NCBI RefSeq assembly: GCF_029813785.1
Contig: NZ_JARVKY010000001.1
Location: forward strand, 1 to 64,000
Direction of reading: 5' to 3'
DNA: 64,000 bases
Source of the DNA: Streptomyces sp. DH41
Lineage (GTDB): Bacteria; Actinomycetota; Actinomycetes; Streptomycetales; Streptomycetaceae
Within the stretch, counting starts at the first letter, position 1, and each line of letters starts with the position of its first letter. Shown here piece by piece: positions 35,005-43,940 of the stretch. Position numbers and translations under genes: made by a program. Under the pieces are notes generated by a model. The model did not search any database, was not told where the DNA came from, and saw nothing but the letters and a program-made list of their open reading frames with translations.

Positions 35005-36153
35005 ATGGAACTGAGCAGACGAACGGTCATCGCGTCGGCGGCCGCGGCCGGCCTCGCCGCCACCGCGGTCGGCGGCACGGCGCACGCGTCGGGAGGCAGG
35101 AAACCGGTGAAGGAACTCTTCGGCGAACTCGCCGACGGCACGAAGGTGTACCGCTGGTCGCTGGAGAACGGCGGCACGCGGATGAAGGTGCTGTCGTACG
35201 GCGGAGTCGTCCAGTCCCTGGAGATCCCCGACCGCCGGGGCCGCTACGAGAACGTCTCCCTGGGCTTCGACAACCTCGACGACTACGTGGCCCGCAGCCC
35301 GCACTTCGGCGCCCTGATCGGCCGGTACGGCAACCGCATCGCGAAGGGCCGCTTCACCCTGGACGGCAAGGAGTACCAGCTCTCCGTCAACGACGGCGAG
35401 AACTCCCTGCACGGCGGCGCCCTGGGCTTCGACTACCGGGTGTGGGACGTCGAGCCGTTCACCGAGGGCTCCGACGTCGGCCTGGTCCTGCACTACACCA
35501 GCGTCGACGGCGAGATGGGCTACCCGGGCACGCTCAGGGCGAAGGTGACGTACACGCTCACCCGGCGCGGCGACTGGCGCATCGACTACGAGGCCACCAC
35601 CGACAAGGCCACCGTCGTCAACCTCACCAGCCACGTCTACTGGAACCTGGCCGGCGAGGGCAGCGGCACCATCGAGGACCACGAGCTGTCGATCGCCGCG
35701 TCCCGCTACACACCCACCGACGCGGGCCTGATCCCGACGGGCGAGCTGGCGAAGGTGTCCGGCACGCCCTTCGACTTCCGCCGGGCCAAGCCGATCGGCC
35801 GGGACATCAGGGACGCCCACCCGCAGCTGATCACCGCCAAGGGCTTCGACCACAACTGGGTGCTCGACAAGGGCATCACCGACCGCCCCGAGCACATCGC
35901 CACCCTGCGCGACCGCGCCTCGGACCGCACCCTGCGCATCGCCACCGACCAGCCCGGCCTGCAGTTCTACTCGGGCAACTTCCTCGACGGCACCCTGACC
36001 GGCACCGGCGGCTCCCTCTACCGGCAGGGCGACGCCCTGTGCCTGGAGACGCAGCACTTCCCCGACTCGCCGAACCAGCCGTCCTTCCCGTCGACCGTGC
36101 TGCGGCCGGGACAGACGTACCGGACGACGACGGTGCACTCGTTCGACGCGTGA
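35005..36153 (+). CDS. Secreted aldose 1-epimerase (Tat substrate)
   Basis: A 382-residue mutarotase with a twin-arginine signal (MELSRRTVIASAAAAGLAA, cleavage near AHASG). Catalytic His in NLTSHVYWNLAGEG and Glu in LETQHFPDSPNQPSFPS, with SLHGGALGFD. It is the exported counterpart of the cytosolic enzyme at 18753 and would equilibrate sugar anomers outside the membrane, next to the ABC importer. CAGGAG precedes the ATG. It follows the transporter terminator, so read-through or an unseen promoter must drive it. Confidence 0.92.
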   Translation: MELSRRTVIASAAAAGLAATAVGGTAHASGGRKPVKELFGELADGTKVYRWSLENGGTRMKVLSYGGVVQSLEIPDRRGRYENVSLGFDNLDDYVARSPHFGALIGRYGNRIAKGRFTLDGKEYQLSVNDGENSLHGGALGFDYRVWDVEPFTEGSDVGLVLHYTSVDGEMGYPGTLRAKVTYTLTRRGDWRIDYEATTDKATVVNLTSHVYWNLAGEGSGTIEDHELSIAASRYTPTDAGLIPTGELAKVSGTPFDFRRAKPIGRDIRDAHPQLITAKGFDHNWVLDKGITDRPEHIATLRDRASDRTLRIATDQPGLQFYSGNFLDGTLTGTGGSLYRQGDALCLETQHFPDSPNQPSFPSTVLRPGQTYRTTTVHSFDA

Positions 36154-36207
36154 GGACACACTTTCTTCACACGTGTTGAACGCCGCCGGATCCTCCGCCG
36201 TATGTAG

Positions 36208-36239
36208 GGGCGGCCCGCGCTCCCCCGCGCGGGCCGCCC
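36208..36239. terminator. Strong hairpin between the mutarotase and aminotransferase genes
   Basis: GGGCGGCCCGCGC (36208-36220) and GCGCGGGCCGCCC (36227-36239) form a perfect 13-bp stem with loop TCCCCC. It ends only 16 bases before the next start codon, so it could also hinder or attenuate entry into that gene. Confidence 0.85.
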
Positions 36240-36255
36240 ACAGACGGAGGTCCCC

Positions 36256-37944
36256 TTGTCCGGCAACGTCACCTCGTTGTTCCGCAGCACCGCGGCGCAC
36301 AGCCCGTCGATGGCGGCGCTGACGCGGGAGAGCGGCGAGACGGCGGGCGCCGGGCCGGTGGACTTCTGCATCCCCTGCAACCCGTACTTCCCCACCCCGG
36401 CGATGTTCGACGAGATGGCCGGCCGGCTGCGCGACATCATCACGTACTACCCGAGCAGCGCCGACACCATCACCGCCGAACTGTGCGGCCTGCTCCAACT
36501 GCCGCCGCAGTGTGTGGCGATGGGCAACGGCTCCACGGAGCTGATCACCTGGATCGACCACCTGCTCGTCCGGGAGTCCCTCGCCGTCCCCGTCCCCACC
36601 TTCGGCCGCTGGACCGACCAGCCCGTGGAGACCGGCAAACGGGTCGACATGTTCCCGCTCCAGGAGGCCGGCGGCTTCGCCCTCGACCTCGCGCGGTACG
36701 CCGAGTTCGTCCGGGCCCGGGGATCGCGGACGGTGGTGGTCTGCAACCCCAACAATCCCGACGGCGGCTATCTGCACAAGCAGGCGCTGGTGCGGTTCAT
36801 GGACGCGATGGCCGACCGGGACCTGGTCGTCATCGACGAGTCCTTCCTGGAGTTCGCCGACGCGGAGGCCGAGCCCAGCGTGGTCCAGGAGGCGATGCTG
36901 CGCCCCAACGTCGTCGTGCTGCGCAGCCTGGGCAAGAACTTCGGCCTGCACGGCATCCGCTTCGGCTACCTGGTCGCGGGCCCCGCGCTCGCGAGCCGGG
37001 TGCGCTCCATGCTCCCCAAGTGGAACCTCAACTCCTTGGCGGAACACGTGGTGTTCATGCTGCGCGACCACGGCGCCGAGTACGCGCGGAGCCTGCACCA
37101 GGTCCGCCGCGACCGCCTGGAGATGGCCGGCCGGCTCTCCGCGCTGCCCGGTCTGACCGTCTATCCCTCCCAGGGCAACTTCCTCTTCGTGCGCCTGCCC
37201 GTGGGCGCCGAGGGCACCGTCGTCCGGGACCGCATGCTCACCGAGCACCGGGTCCTGGTCCGTGAATGCGGCAACAAGATCGGTTCGTCCAGCCGCTTCC
37301 TGCGTCTCGTGGTGCGCCCCCGGGCCGACGTCCGTCGCCTGGTGTCCGGCCTGGAACAGGTGCTCTACGGGTCCAGGAGGGGAGCCGCCGTGCCCGAGCC
37401 CGCTACCGGGACCGGCTACAGCTCGGGCACGGCGGCGGTGGACCGCCTGATGAGCGAGACCAACGGGGCCGGTTTGCGGGGGCTCGCCGCTCAGGGGGCC
37501 GGTGCCGGTGTCCCGGGGCTCGCCGCCGCTCCGGCCGCCGACGGCGGCGTGCCGCTCCCCGCCGCGGTGCCCGTCGCCCCGGCGGCGGCCGCCGTCGGCC
37601 CGATGTCCGGGCCGGTGCCGACGGCACCGCCACAGGTCCCGCAACCGGCTCCGGTCCCCCACCCGACGCCGTATCCCGGACCGGTGCCGGTCCCCCACCC
37701 GGCACCGGTCCAGCAGCCCATGCCCGCTCCGGCCCCTGTTCCCACTCCGGCCCCGGTTCCGGATGCCGCGGTGGCTCACTACCCGGTGGTGACCACCGAC
37801 CCCACCCCGCCCGGCGTCCCGGCCCGCGGTGGCCTCACGGCCGCGCAGGTCCGGGGCACCAACGGCCTGGAGGCGGTCCCTGCGACGGGCCGGCCGGGAG
37901 CGCAGAGCTGGCCGAACGCGGCGGGCATGGGCCGGACGGGCTGA
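36256..37944 (+). CDS. Class I/II aminotransferase with a long proline-rich tail
   Basis: A 562-residue protein, TTG start behind GGAGG. Residues 1-372 are a fold-type I PLP enzyme close to histidinol-phosphate aminotransferase or CobD: VCNPNNPDGG, Asp194 (VVIDESFLEF), PLP Lys227 (LRSLGKNFGLHGIRFGYL) and SSRFLRLVVR for the substrate acid group. Residues 375-562 are a Pro/Ala/Val-rich tail (VPHPTPYPGPVPVPHPAPVQ) of a kind seen on few aminotransferases. Substrate unknown; hisC is normally elsewhere in Streptomyces. Possibly a scaffolded or surface-tethered enzyme, though no export signal is visible. Confidence 0.8.
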   Translation: MSGNVTSLFRSTAAHSPSMAALTRESGETAGAGPVDFCIPCNPYFPTPAMFDEMAGRLRDIITYYPSSADTITAELCGLLQLPPQCVAMGNGSTELITWIDHLLVRESLAVPVPTFGRWTDQPVETGKRVDMFPLQEAGGFALDLARYAEFVRARGSRTVVVCNPNNPDGGYLHKQALVRFMDAMADRDLVVIDESFLEFADAEAEPSVVQEAMLRPNVVVLRSLGKNFGLHGIRFGYLVAGPALASRVRSMLPKWNLNSLAEHVVFMLRDHGAEYARSLHQVRRDRLEMAGRLSALPGLTVYPSQGNFLFVRLPVGAEGTVVRDRMLTEHRVLVRECGNKIGSSSRFLRLVVRPRADVRRLVSGLEQVLYGSRRGAAVPEPATGTGYSSGTAAVDRLMSETNGAGLRGLAAQGAGAGVPGLAAAPAADGGVPLPAAVPVAPAAAAVGPMSGPVPTAPPQVPQPAPVPHPTPYPGPVPVPHPAPVQQPMPAPAPVPTPAPVPDAAVAHYPVVTTDPTPPGVPARGGLTAAQVRGTNGLEAVPATGRPGAQSWPNAAGMGRTG

Positions 37945-37966
37945 AGGTGAGGGTGCGGACGCTGCT

Positions 37967-39400
37967 TCAGGCCGGGTTCAGCCGCCACTGCTGACACGCG
38001 TTGTTCAGCCACGTCCACTGCCGTACATCGGCGGAGTCGGCCGTGGAGCAGTCGGCGACGTCGGCGACCTTGCCGGTCGCCTGGTTGACGATCCGGACGT
38101 GACCGCTGTCCGTGGCGAGGAACCGGAACCGCTGACAGGTGTTGTCCAGCCAGGACCACTGCCGCAGATCGGCCCCGTCGGCGGCCGAGCAGTCGGCGGT
38201 GTCCAGCACCTTCCCGGTGGCCACGTTGACCAGCCGGTGGGTGTCGTCCCCGAGATCCTCCAGACGCCAGCGCTGGTTGGCGCCGCCGTTGCAGGAATAC
38301 TGCGCCACGTCGGCCCCGTCCGTCGGAGAGCTCCCGGCCACGTCCAGACACTTGCCGCTGTTGCGGTTGGTGACCGTGTACGTCGTCGAGACGACCGACG
38401 GCTCGCCCGAGGGTCCGGACATGCCCGCCCCGAGCCGGACCGGGGTGCCGAGGTTCGGGGTGCCGTCGCCGTTCCAGGTGAACTTCTGGGCCCGCGCCGT
38501 ACGCCCGTTGTCGCAGCCGTCCGAGGCGGCGTCGTTGGCGTGGTAGACGATCCAGCTCTCGGAGCCGTCCGGCGAGGTGAAGAAACCGTTGTGACCGGGC
38601 CCGTAGACGCCGTTGCCGTCACTGCGCTGGAACAGTGCCGTCGGCTTCTTCGTCCAGGAGGACGCGGACGCCGGATCGGATCCGGTCAGTTCCAGCTGCC
38701 CCAGCTTGTAGTCGGGGGTCCAGCAGCCGCTGGCGGAGTAGACGAGGAACGTCCTGCCACCCCGTTGGAGGATCTCCGGCCCCTCGTTGACCGGTGCGCC
38801 CGAGCGTTCCCAGTCGTACGTCGGTGTGGAGACCGTGCTGAAGGAGGAGGCCACCGTGTACGGGTTCGACATCCGGGCGGCGACGATGTTCTGGGTCCCG
38901 CTGTGCGTGCTGCCGAAGAGGTACAGCCGGCCGTTGATCGTCGCAACCGTGGGGTCGAGCATCCAGGCGGGATTGAGCTGTCCCCGGTAGGTGTACGGCC
39001 CCATGGGGTCGGACCCGGCGCTCTCCAGGACGTGGCTGCGCTGGGTCGGGTTGTAGTCGGAGACGTCCTGCCCGGCGACGTAGTACAGGTACCAGCGACC
39101 GTTCAGGTAGTGCAGCTCGGGCGCCCAGATGTTGCAGCACCGGGACGCCGCGTCGCCCTGCCACACCTGCACGCTGGGCGCGGTGGCGAGCCCACCGAGG
39201 GTGGGCGACCTGCGGACGGTGATGACGTCGGTCCAGCTCGTCGACACCATGTAGTAGTTGCCGCTGTGGTAGGTGATCCAGGGGTCGGCGCCCTTCTGGG
39301 TCTTGACCGGGTTGGTGAAGGTGGCCGCGCTCGCGGAGGACTGCCCGAGCGAGAGGGCGAGCAGCAGGGCGGCCAGCAGGGTCAGTAGGCGACGGGCCAT
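37967..39400 (-). CDS. Secreted GH43 arabinofuranosidase/arabinanase with ricin-type CBM13
   Basis: A 477-residue secreted enzyme (signal 1-26, ALLLALSLGQSSASA). The five-bladed GH43 domain shows Asp39 (GADPWITYHSGNYY), Asp149 (WMLDPTVATINGRLY) and the acid Glu in VNEGPEIL (206-209). Residues 345-477 form a ricin-type beta-trefoil with three QxW repeats (NSGKCLDVAG...QRWRL; CQRFRF; CQQWRL), a CBM13 for plant polysaccharide. The ATG at 39400 lies 19 bases inside the upstream GH43 gene, so the two are coupled. Probable arabinan or arabinoxylan side-chain hydrolase. Confidence 0.88.
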   Translation of the reverse strand: MARRLLTLLAALLLALSLGQSSASAATFTNPVKTQKGADPWITYHSGNYYMVSTSWTDVITVRRSPTLGGLATAPSVQVWQGDAASRCCNIWAPELHYLNGRWYLYYVAGQDVSDYNPTQRSHVLESAGSDPMGPYTYRGQLNPAWMLDPTVATINGRLYLFGSTHSGTQNIVAARMSNPYTVASSFSTVSTPTYDWERSGAPVNEGPEILQRGGRTFLVYSASGCWTPDYKLGQLELTGSDPASASSWTKKPTALFQRSDGNGVYGPGHNGFFTSPDGSESWIVYHANDAASDGCDNGRTARAQKFTWNGDGTPNLGTPVRLGAGMSGPSGEPSVVSTTYTVTNRNSGKCLDVAGSSPTDGADVAQYSCNGGANQRWRLEDLGDDTHRLVNVATGKVLDTADCSAADGADLRQWSWLDNTCQRFRFLATDSGHVRIVNQATGKVADVADCSTADSADVRQWTWLNNACQQWRLNPA

Positions 39401-40350
39401 CCGCTGCTCCAGTTCAGGAGGTTGATGCCCAGTTTGGGTGTGCCGTTGTCGTTGCCGTCGTAGTAGTGGTAGACGATCAGGTCGCCGTCGACGTCGTTCA
39501 TGATCGACTGGCCGCCGGGGCCGATGACGCTGCCGTGCGACTCGAGCACGGGCGTGCCGCCGTTGTTCATCATCGAGACGCCGTCGCGGTCGCGGTAGGG
39601 CCCGGTCACGCTGGTCGCCCGGCCGACCTTGACCTTGTAGGTGGAGCTGGTGCCGGCGCAGCAGGTGTCGTACGAGGCGAAGAGGTAGTAGTACCCGTTC
39701 CGCTTGACGATGTACGGGGCCTCGACGGCCTTGGTGCCGGACGGCCGGGAGGCGAGGGAGCGGCGGGCGGTGTCGGAGGCGAGCTGCTTGCCGGTGGACG
39801 GGTCGATCCGGATCATCTTGATGCCTGTCCACCAGCTGCCGAAGGACAGCCACCACTTGCCGTCGTCGTCGACGAAGAGGTTGGGGTCGATGGCGTTGTA
39901 GTCGCTGGAGGAGGTGGAGGTGTAGACGATGCCGTAGTCGCTCCAGCTGCCCGGCTGTCCGGTGGCGGAGCCGGCGAGCCCGATGGCGGAGGTGTTGGAG
40001 CCGAACTTGGAGACGGAGTAGTACATCAGGTACTTGCCGCCGTGGTACGAGATGTCGGGCGCCCAGGCCTCCGGGACGGAGGAGTAGCGCGACCACCAGC
40101 CCGGCCGGGAGCCGAAGGCGTCCGCGCCCGCGGAGAAGGCGGTGCGGTCGGAGGACGACTTGCTGCTGATGCCGCCGCCGGTGGCGTAGAGCTGGTACTG
40201 CCCGGACGAGGTGCGGATCATCGTCGGGTCGTGGGTGACGACGGAGCCGGTGACCCGGCCGGGGTTGGGGTAGGCCGACGCCGTGGTGGGGAGGAGGGCG
40301 AGCAGGGCAGCGGTGGGGAGAGCGAGGAGTGCGGTTCTCTTGCGACTCAC
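39382..40350 (-). CDS. Secreted GH43 endo-1,5-alpha-L-arabinanase
   Basis: A 322-residue secreted enzyme (GTG start with CAGGAG eight bases upstream, signal 1-26). The arabinanase triad is clear: base Asp41 (VVTHDPTMIR), pKa modulator Asp155 (YNAIDPNLFVDDDG) and acid Glu210 (TKAVEAPYIVKRNGYYYLFAS). It cuts the alpha-1,5-arabinan backbone outside the cell to give oligosaccharides. First gene of a two-gene unit whose promoter carries the island operator. Confidence 0.9.
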   Translation of the reverse strand: MSRKRTALLALPTAALLALLPTTASAYPNPGRVTGSVVTHDPTMIRTSSGQYQLYATGGGISSKSSSDRTAFSAGADAFGSRPGWWSRYSSVPEAWAPDISYHGGKYLMYYSVSKFGSNTSAIGLAGSATGQPGSWSDYGIVYTSTSSSDYNAIDPNLFVDDDGKWWLSFGSWWTGIKMIRIDPSTGKQLASDTARRSLASRPSGTKAVEAPYIVKRNGYYYLFASYDTCCAGTSSTYKVKVGRATSVTGPYRDRDGVSMMNNGGTPVLESHGSVIGPGGQSIMNDVDGDLIVYHYYDGNDNGTPKLGINLLNWSSGWPVAY

Positions 40351-40364
40351 GGGGGACGCTCCTG

Positions 40365-40430
40365 TTCTGTATCTCGAACAACGATCGCCTTGTCGGACGG
40401 GAACGTAGGATCGAACCGCACGCGCGTCAA
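40365..40430 (-). promoter_or_regulatory. Promoter and TGTTCG operator of the GH43 pair
   Basis: On the minus strand TTGACG (40430-40425) and TACGTT (40407-40402) are 17 bases apart. Downstream, 40380-40365 reads TGTTCGAGATACAGAA, matching the shared element in its left half. The layout closely parallels the promoter at 52530-52597. Confidence 0.75.
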
Positions 40431-40592
40431 TGGCCCGCGCGACAACGGCAACCAACGTCCGGAAAACACCACGTTCCGCAGGTGACGCACCGGTGAACTC
40501 CTGACGGCCGGTCAGCGCACTCCCGATTGGCCACTCCGCGCCCCGGACAACATGGCCTCCCCATCCACTGAGCCGGAAGTCGGGAGTCGGTT

Positions 40593-42158
40593 GTGAACGG
40601 TTTTCCGTGGGAGTCGGTGATCGCCGTTCTCGGCCTCGCCGTGCCCGTGATCGCCGCCCTGTGGGAGTTCTTCCTCGCGGGCCGCAAACGGCTCGGTTAC
40701 CGGGTCCAGATGGACACCAGCGCCCGGGACTCGGCCACTTCCTCCGGACCGGAGGCCGGGGTGCTCCAGCGCATGCAGTGGGACGGCGCCCACCTGCGCG
40801 ACCCGTCCGTCGCCCTGCTGCGCATCGAGAACGTGGGCTGGACCCCGATAGTCGAGGAGGACTACGTGGCCCCCGCCAACGACGCGGTGGGCATCCGCGT
40901 GAAGTTCCCGGGCCGCCGCGTGGTCGGTATGGTCGTGACGGAGTGCAGCCACACCGTGCTGCGTGACTTCTTCACACCGGGAACGTCGGGCTTCGGGGCC
41001 TCGGACGGCGTCATCAGACTGCCCAAGGTGAAGCTCAACCGCCGGTCCCACTACAAGGTGCTGGCGGTCCTGGACCGCGTCCCGGACTTCACCGAGACCG
41101 ACTTCCCCGACCCGGAGGTCACCGCGGGCATCGTCGGCGGGGTGCGCGGCGGGACCATCAAGAGGACCGAGTACTACCCCTTCGCGTCCCGGCCGGTCCG
41201 CTGGCTGCTCGCCGTGCTCGTCCTGGTGAGCGTCGCCCAGTCCGTGTCCACGTTCGCCCGGGGCGAGGACGCCGTGGCCGCGCCGCTGGACTGCGCCGAG
41301 GGGACGCTGCATCTGTCGGGTTCCACGGCGTTCCGCGAGATTCTGAAGCAGGCCGCCGAGCAGTACACGAAGACCTGCCCGAACGCGCGGATCCCGCTGT
41401 CCGAGAACTCCTTCAAGGGCAGCGTCCCGGGCCTGGACACCCTCGCCGCGGCCGGGGACAAGGCCGGACCGAAGGGCGACGAGGGGCTGGGCAACCGGCT
41501 GTCGTTCAGCGACGGCCCCAAGTCCGACGGCCGTCCGCAACTGCTGCCCAGACCCGTCGCCCTGTCCCTGTTCACCCTGGTCGTGAGCGAGGACACCGGC
41601 GTCCAGGACCTGTCCCTGAAGCAGGTCCGGGACATCTACGCCGGAAGGATCACCAACTGGCGACAGGTGAACGGCAACGACCTGCCCGTACAGCTCGTCA
41701 GCCGCAACCCGGGCTCCGGCACCCGCACCGCCCTCCAGCGACGAGTGCTGGACGACCGCCCCCTGCTGGCGGTCACGACGAGCGACTGCCGGAGCCTGGA
41801 CACGACCGGGCCCGGCCGCTGCGAGGTCGTCGACACCCCGGTCCTGCTGGACACCGTCGCCTCCACGCCGGGCGCCCTCGGGCACAGCGAGGTCGGCCAC
41901 GCCACCGCCCACAAGGGCGTGCGGCAGGTCCGCATCGACGGCTACCCCGCGACGCTGGAGGGCGCCGACCAGGGCGCGTATCCCTACTGGGAGACGGAGA
42001 TCGCCTACACCTACGGCAACCCCCCGGCGGACTCGATCGCCGCGGGCTTCCTGCGCTACCTCGCCAACGAGGTCGGCAAGGACATCATCCGCTCCAAGGG
42101 TCACCGCCCCTGCTCCGAGCTGGACAAGCCCCTGCTGTGCCGGCCCGGCGGGGCGTGA
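40593..42158 (+). CDS. Membrane-anchored PstS-like substrate-binding domain protein
   Basis: A 521-residue protein (GTG start). A membrane helix near residues 5-28 (ESVIAVLGLAVPVIAALWEFFLAG) is followed by a soluble domain (about 35-200), a second helix (about 205-225, VRWLLAVLVLVSVAQSVSTF), then a phosphate-binding-protein-like domain from about 240: LHLSGSTAFREILKQAAEQY, SLKQVRDIYAGRITNWRQVNG, SRNPGSGTRTALQRRVL. No ABC partner is nearby. Two membrane helices joined to a PBP domain suggests sensing rather than transport. The 3' end overlaps the convergent gene by 74 bases. Confidence 0.7.
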   Translation: MNGFPWESVIAVLGLAVPVIAALWEFFLAGRKRLGYRVQMDTSARDSATSSGPEAGVLQRMQWDGAHLRDPSVALLRIENVGWTPIVEEDYVAPANDAVGIRVKFPGRRVVGMVVTECSHTVLRDFFTPGTSGFGASDGVIRLPKVKLNRRSHYKVLAVLDRVPDFTETDFPDPEVTAGIVGGVRGGTIKRTEYYPFASRPVRWLLAVLVLVSVAQSVSTFARGEDAVAAPLDCAEGTLHLSGSTAFREILKQAAEQYTKTCPNARIPLSENSFKGSVPGLDTLAAAGDKAGPKGDEGLGNRLSFSDGPKSDGRPQLLPRPVALSLFTLVVSEDTGVQDLSLKQVRDIYAGRITNWRQVNGNDLPVQLVSRNPGSGTRTALQRRVLDDRPLLAVTTSDCRSLDTTGPGRCEVVDTPVLLDTVASTPGALGHSEVGHATAHKGVRQVRIDGYPATLEGADQGAYPYWETEIAYTYGNPPADSIAAGFLRYLANEVGKDIIRSKGHRPCSELDKPLLCRPGGA

Positions 42159-42891
42159 CCCGCATCAGGTCCAGGTCCTCGCCCCACGCGTCCAGCACCG
42201 CCCCGTGCCCGGCCGCGCGGGCCACCGCCTCGACCCGTGTGAAGAGACGGCGCTGTGCGGACACGTCGCCCGTCGCCGAGATGCCGTCCACGGCGTCGAG
42301 CAGCGGGCCCGTGTCCCAGCCGGGCAGCGGGAACCGGGCGAGTTCCCATGCCAGGTACTTGTTGTAGGGGCGGGGCCGGCGGTCGAGGGCGAAGAGCAGC
42401 TCCAGCAGGAAGCGAACGCTGTCGGCGGCGTCGAGCCGGGCCGCGAGCGCGTGTCCGTCGCGGTCGTTCTTGACGGAGCGGTAGAGGGAGTTGGCGTAGG
42501 CGTCGAGCCACTCGCCCGCGTCCCGGGACGCCTCGTCGGCGTCCAGACGTGCCTTGGCCGCCAGCATCCGGGCGATGCCGCCGTCCAGCCGGTCCAGCAC
42601 GACGCGGGCGCGGGCGAGAGCGTACCGCTCGAAGCCGGGCAGGCCGGCGGCGCGGAACTCGTCGAGGGAGAGGACGACCAGGTCGAGTTCCGGGGTGCGG
42701 TGGCCCGTGAACCGGGTGAGGGGCGTGGTCGCGCCGTCGGCGAGGACGACGTACAGGTCGTGGTCGGAGTGGTCGGTGGTCATGCCCTCGTGGGCCCGGG
42801 AGCCCTTGAGGACGAGTCCGACGACGGCCGGGTCGGCGGAGGCGATCTCGACGAAGGCGTCGTAGGTGAGGGGCGGGCGGGTCGCGGTCAT
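42085..42891 (-). CDS. Nucleotidyltransferase-domain protein
   Basis: A 268-residue protein from the ATG at 42891. The Pol-beta-type active site reads LKGSRAHEGMTTDHSDHDLYVVL (GS followed by the DxD pair) with a later Asp (ELDLVVLS). A helical C-terminal half (SLYRSVKNDRDGHALAARLDAADSVRFLLELLFAL) resembles aminoglycoside adenylyltransferase or kanamycin-nucleotidyltransferase-like proteins. Substrate unknown. It overlaps the 3' end of the opposite gene by 74 bases. Confidence 0.75.
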   Translation of the reverse strand: MTATRPPLTYDAFVEIASADPAVVGLVLKGSRAHEGMTTDHSDHDLYVVLADGATTPLTRFTGHRTPELDLVVLSLDEFRAAGLPGFERYALARARVVLDRLDGGIARMLAAKARLDADEASRDAGEWLDAYANSLYRSVKNDRDGHALAARLDAADSVRFLLELLFALDRRPRPYNKYLAWELARFPLPGWDTGPLLDAVDGISATGDVSAQRRLFTRVEAVARAAGHGAVLDAWGEDLDLMRVTPRRAGTAGACPARSRGGDPWSG

Positions 42892-43078
42892 GTGCGTGGT
42901 CTCCGGTGAGTGACGGGCGGTGCGCCCGTGCGACGGGTATGCCGACCGGGCGGTCCCGTGCCGACGGGGCCGCCCGTACCGTCCGCGGCGGCACTCGGCC
43001 GCCGCCCGGAGGATCAACGCACGTCCCGACCCTACCCGCCCGCCGCCCTGGCGCTCGGGTCGTTCTCGTGCGGACGGG

Positions 43079-43732
43079 TCAGGACTCGGGGCACTCCTTC
43101 CACGCCAGGTGGTACACCGTGCTGATGTCCCCGTCCGTCGAGTCCATGGTCATGAAGCTCACCTCGGCGGGGTCGGACGTGCCCGCGCTCACCCGCAGCT
43201 CCGTGTTGATGTTGAAGTTGCGCTGGACTCCGCAGGGCGCCCAGACCATCTGGGCCCAGTCGGTGGTGTCGGTGGCCTGCCAGTTGTCGTTGAGCGGGCC
43301 GCTGAAGGGGTGGGTGCGGTACTGCGTGTCCGGGGAGCCCTGGAAGTAGTACGAGGCCCGCTGGGTGGCGCTCGCGCCGGGCTGGAGGGCGGCGAAGCCT
43401 CGGTAGTCCGCGCCTGCGACGGCGTAGGTGAAGCCCTGCGGGACGTGGACGAGCAGGTTGAGCTGGCAGTTCTTGCGGAAGTCCGTGGGGGCGGAGTCGC
43501 CGCCCGCCTGGGCGAGGTAGTCGCTGTAGGTGACGGTGAAGGCGGTGTTGTCCTCGGAGACGGCGACCGCCGCCGTGCCCTGCGGGCAGCCGGAGCCGTT
43601 CACCGTGGCGACCTTGATGACGATCTTGTCCGGCGGCGGGTCCTCGAACCCGCCGGAGGGCTGGTGCTGCGCGGGCAGCGCGGAGGTGAGGAGCGCGGCG
43701 ATCGTGCCGCTCAGGAGCAGGCCGGTGGCCAT
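43079..43732 (-). CDS. Secreted DUF4360 protein
   Basis: A 217-residue secreted protein (signal MATGLLLSGTIAALLTSALPA). The family marks are VNGSGCPQGTAAVAVSEDNTAFTVTYSDYLAQAGG, KNCQLNLLVHVPQGFTYAVAGADYRGFA and the C-terminal Cys. DUF4360 proteins are small secreted beta-proteins of unknown function in actinobacteria and fungi. GGGAGA precedes the ATG. No operon partner. Confidence 0.83.
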   Translation of the reverse strand: MATGLLLSGTIAALLTSALPAQHQPSGGFEDPPPDKIVIKVATVNGSGCPQGTAAVAVSEDNTAFTVTYSDYLAQAGGDSAPTDFRKNCQLNLLVHVPQGFTYAVAGADYRGFAALQPGASATQRASYYFQGSPDTQYRTHPFSGPLNDNWQATDTTDWAQMVWAPCGVQRNFNINTELRVSAGTSDPAEVSFMTMDSTDGDISTVYHLAWKECPES

Positions 43733-43940
43733 GGGTCTCCCATTCCGGTCGGTGGGGGGTGGAAGTTGTTGAATGCCCTGCACATCTGATGTGCACATGT
43801 CACACACAGGGCGGTCGCATCGTATGCACACCCACGGGACGCGAACAGGTCGGACTCCGGCCATTTAACGCATCGCCGCGTCCTTGTGGAGAATGGCCCG
43901 GCAGCGCAGCACGAGAAGCACGGCAACAGGAGAGGCTCCC

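Noticed and set aside
34552..37779. A 1075-codon open frame on the minus strand
   Set aside because: It runs antisense to the permease, mutarotase and aminotransferase genes, has Arg/Gly/Asp/Val-rich shadow composition and no recognisable motif.
43781..43798. CACATCTGATGTG and ATGTGCACAT overlapping palindromes upstream of the DUF4360 and GH35 genes
   Set aside because: Short and overlapping, with no second copy and no regulator nearby; noted but not supportable as an operator.
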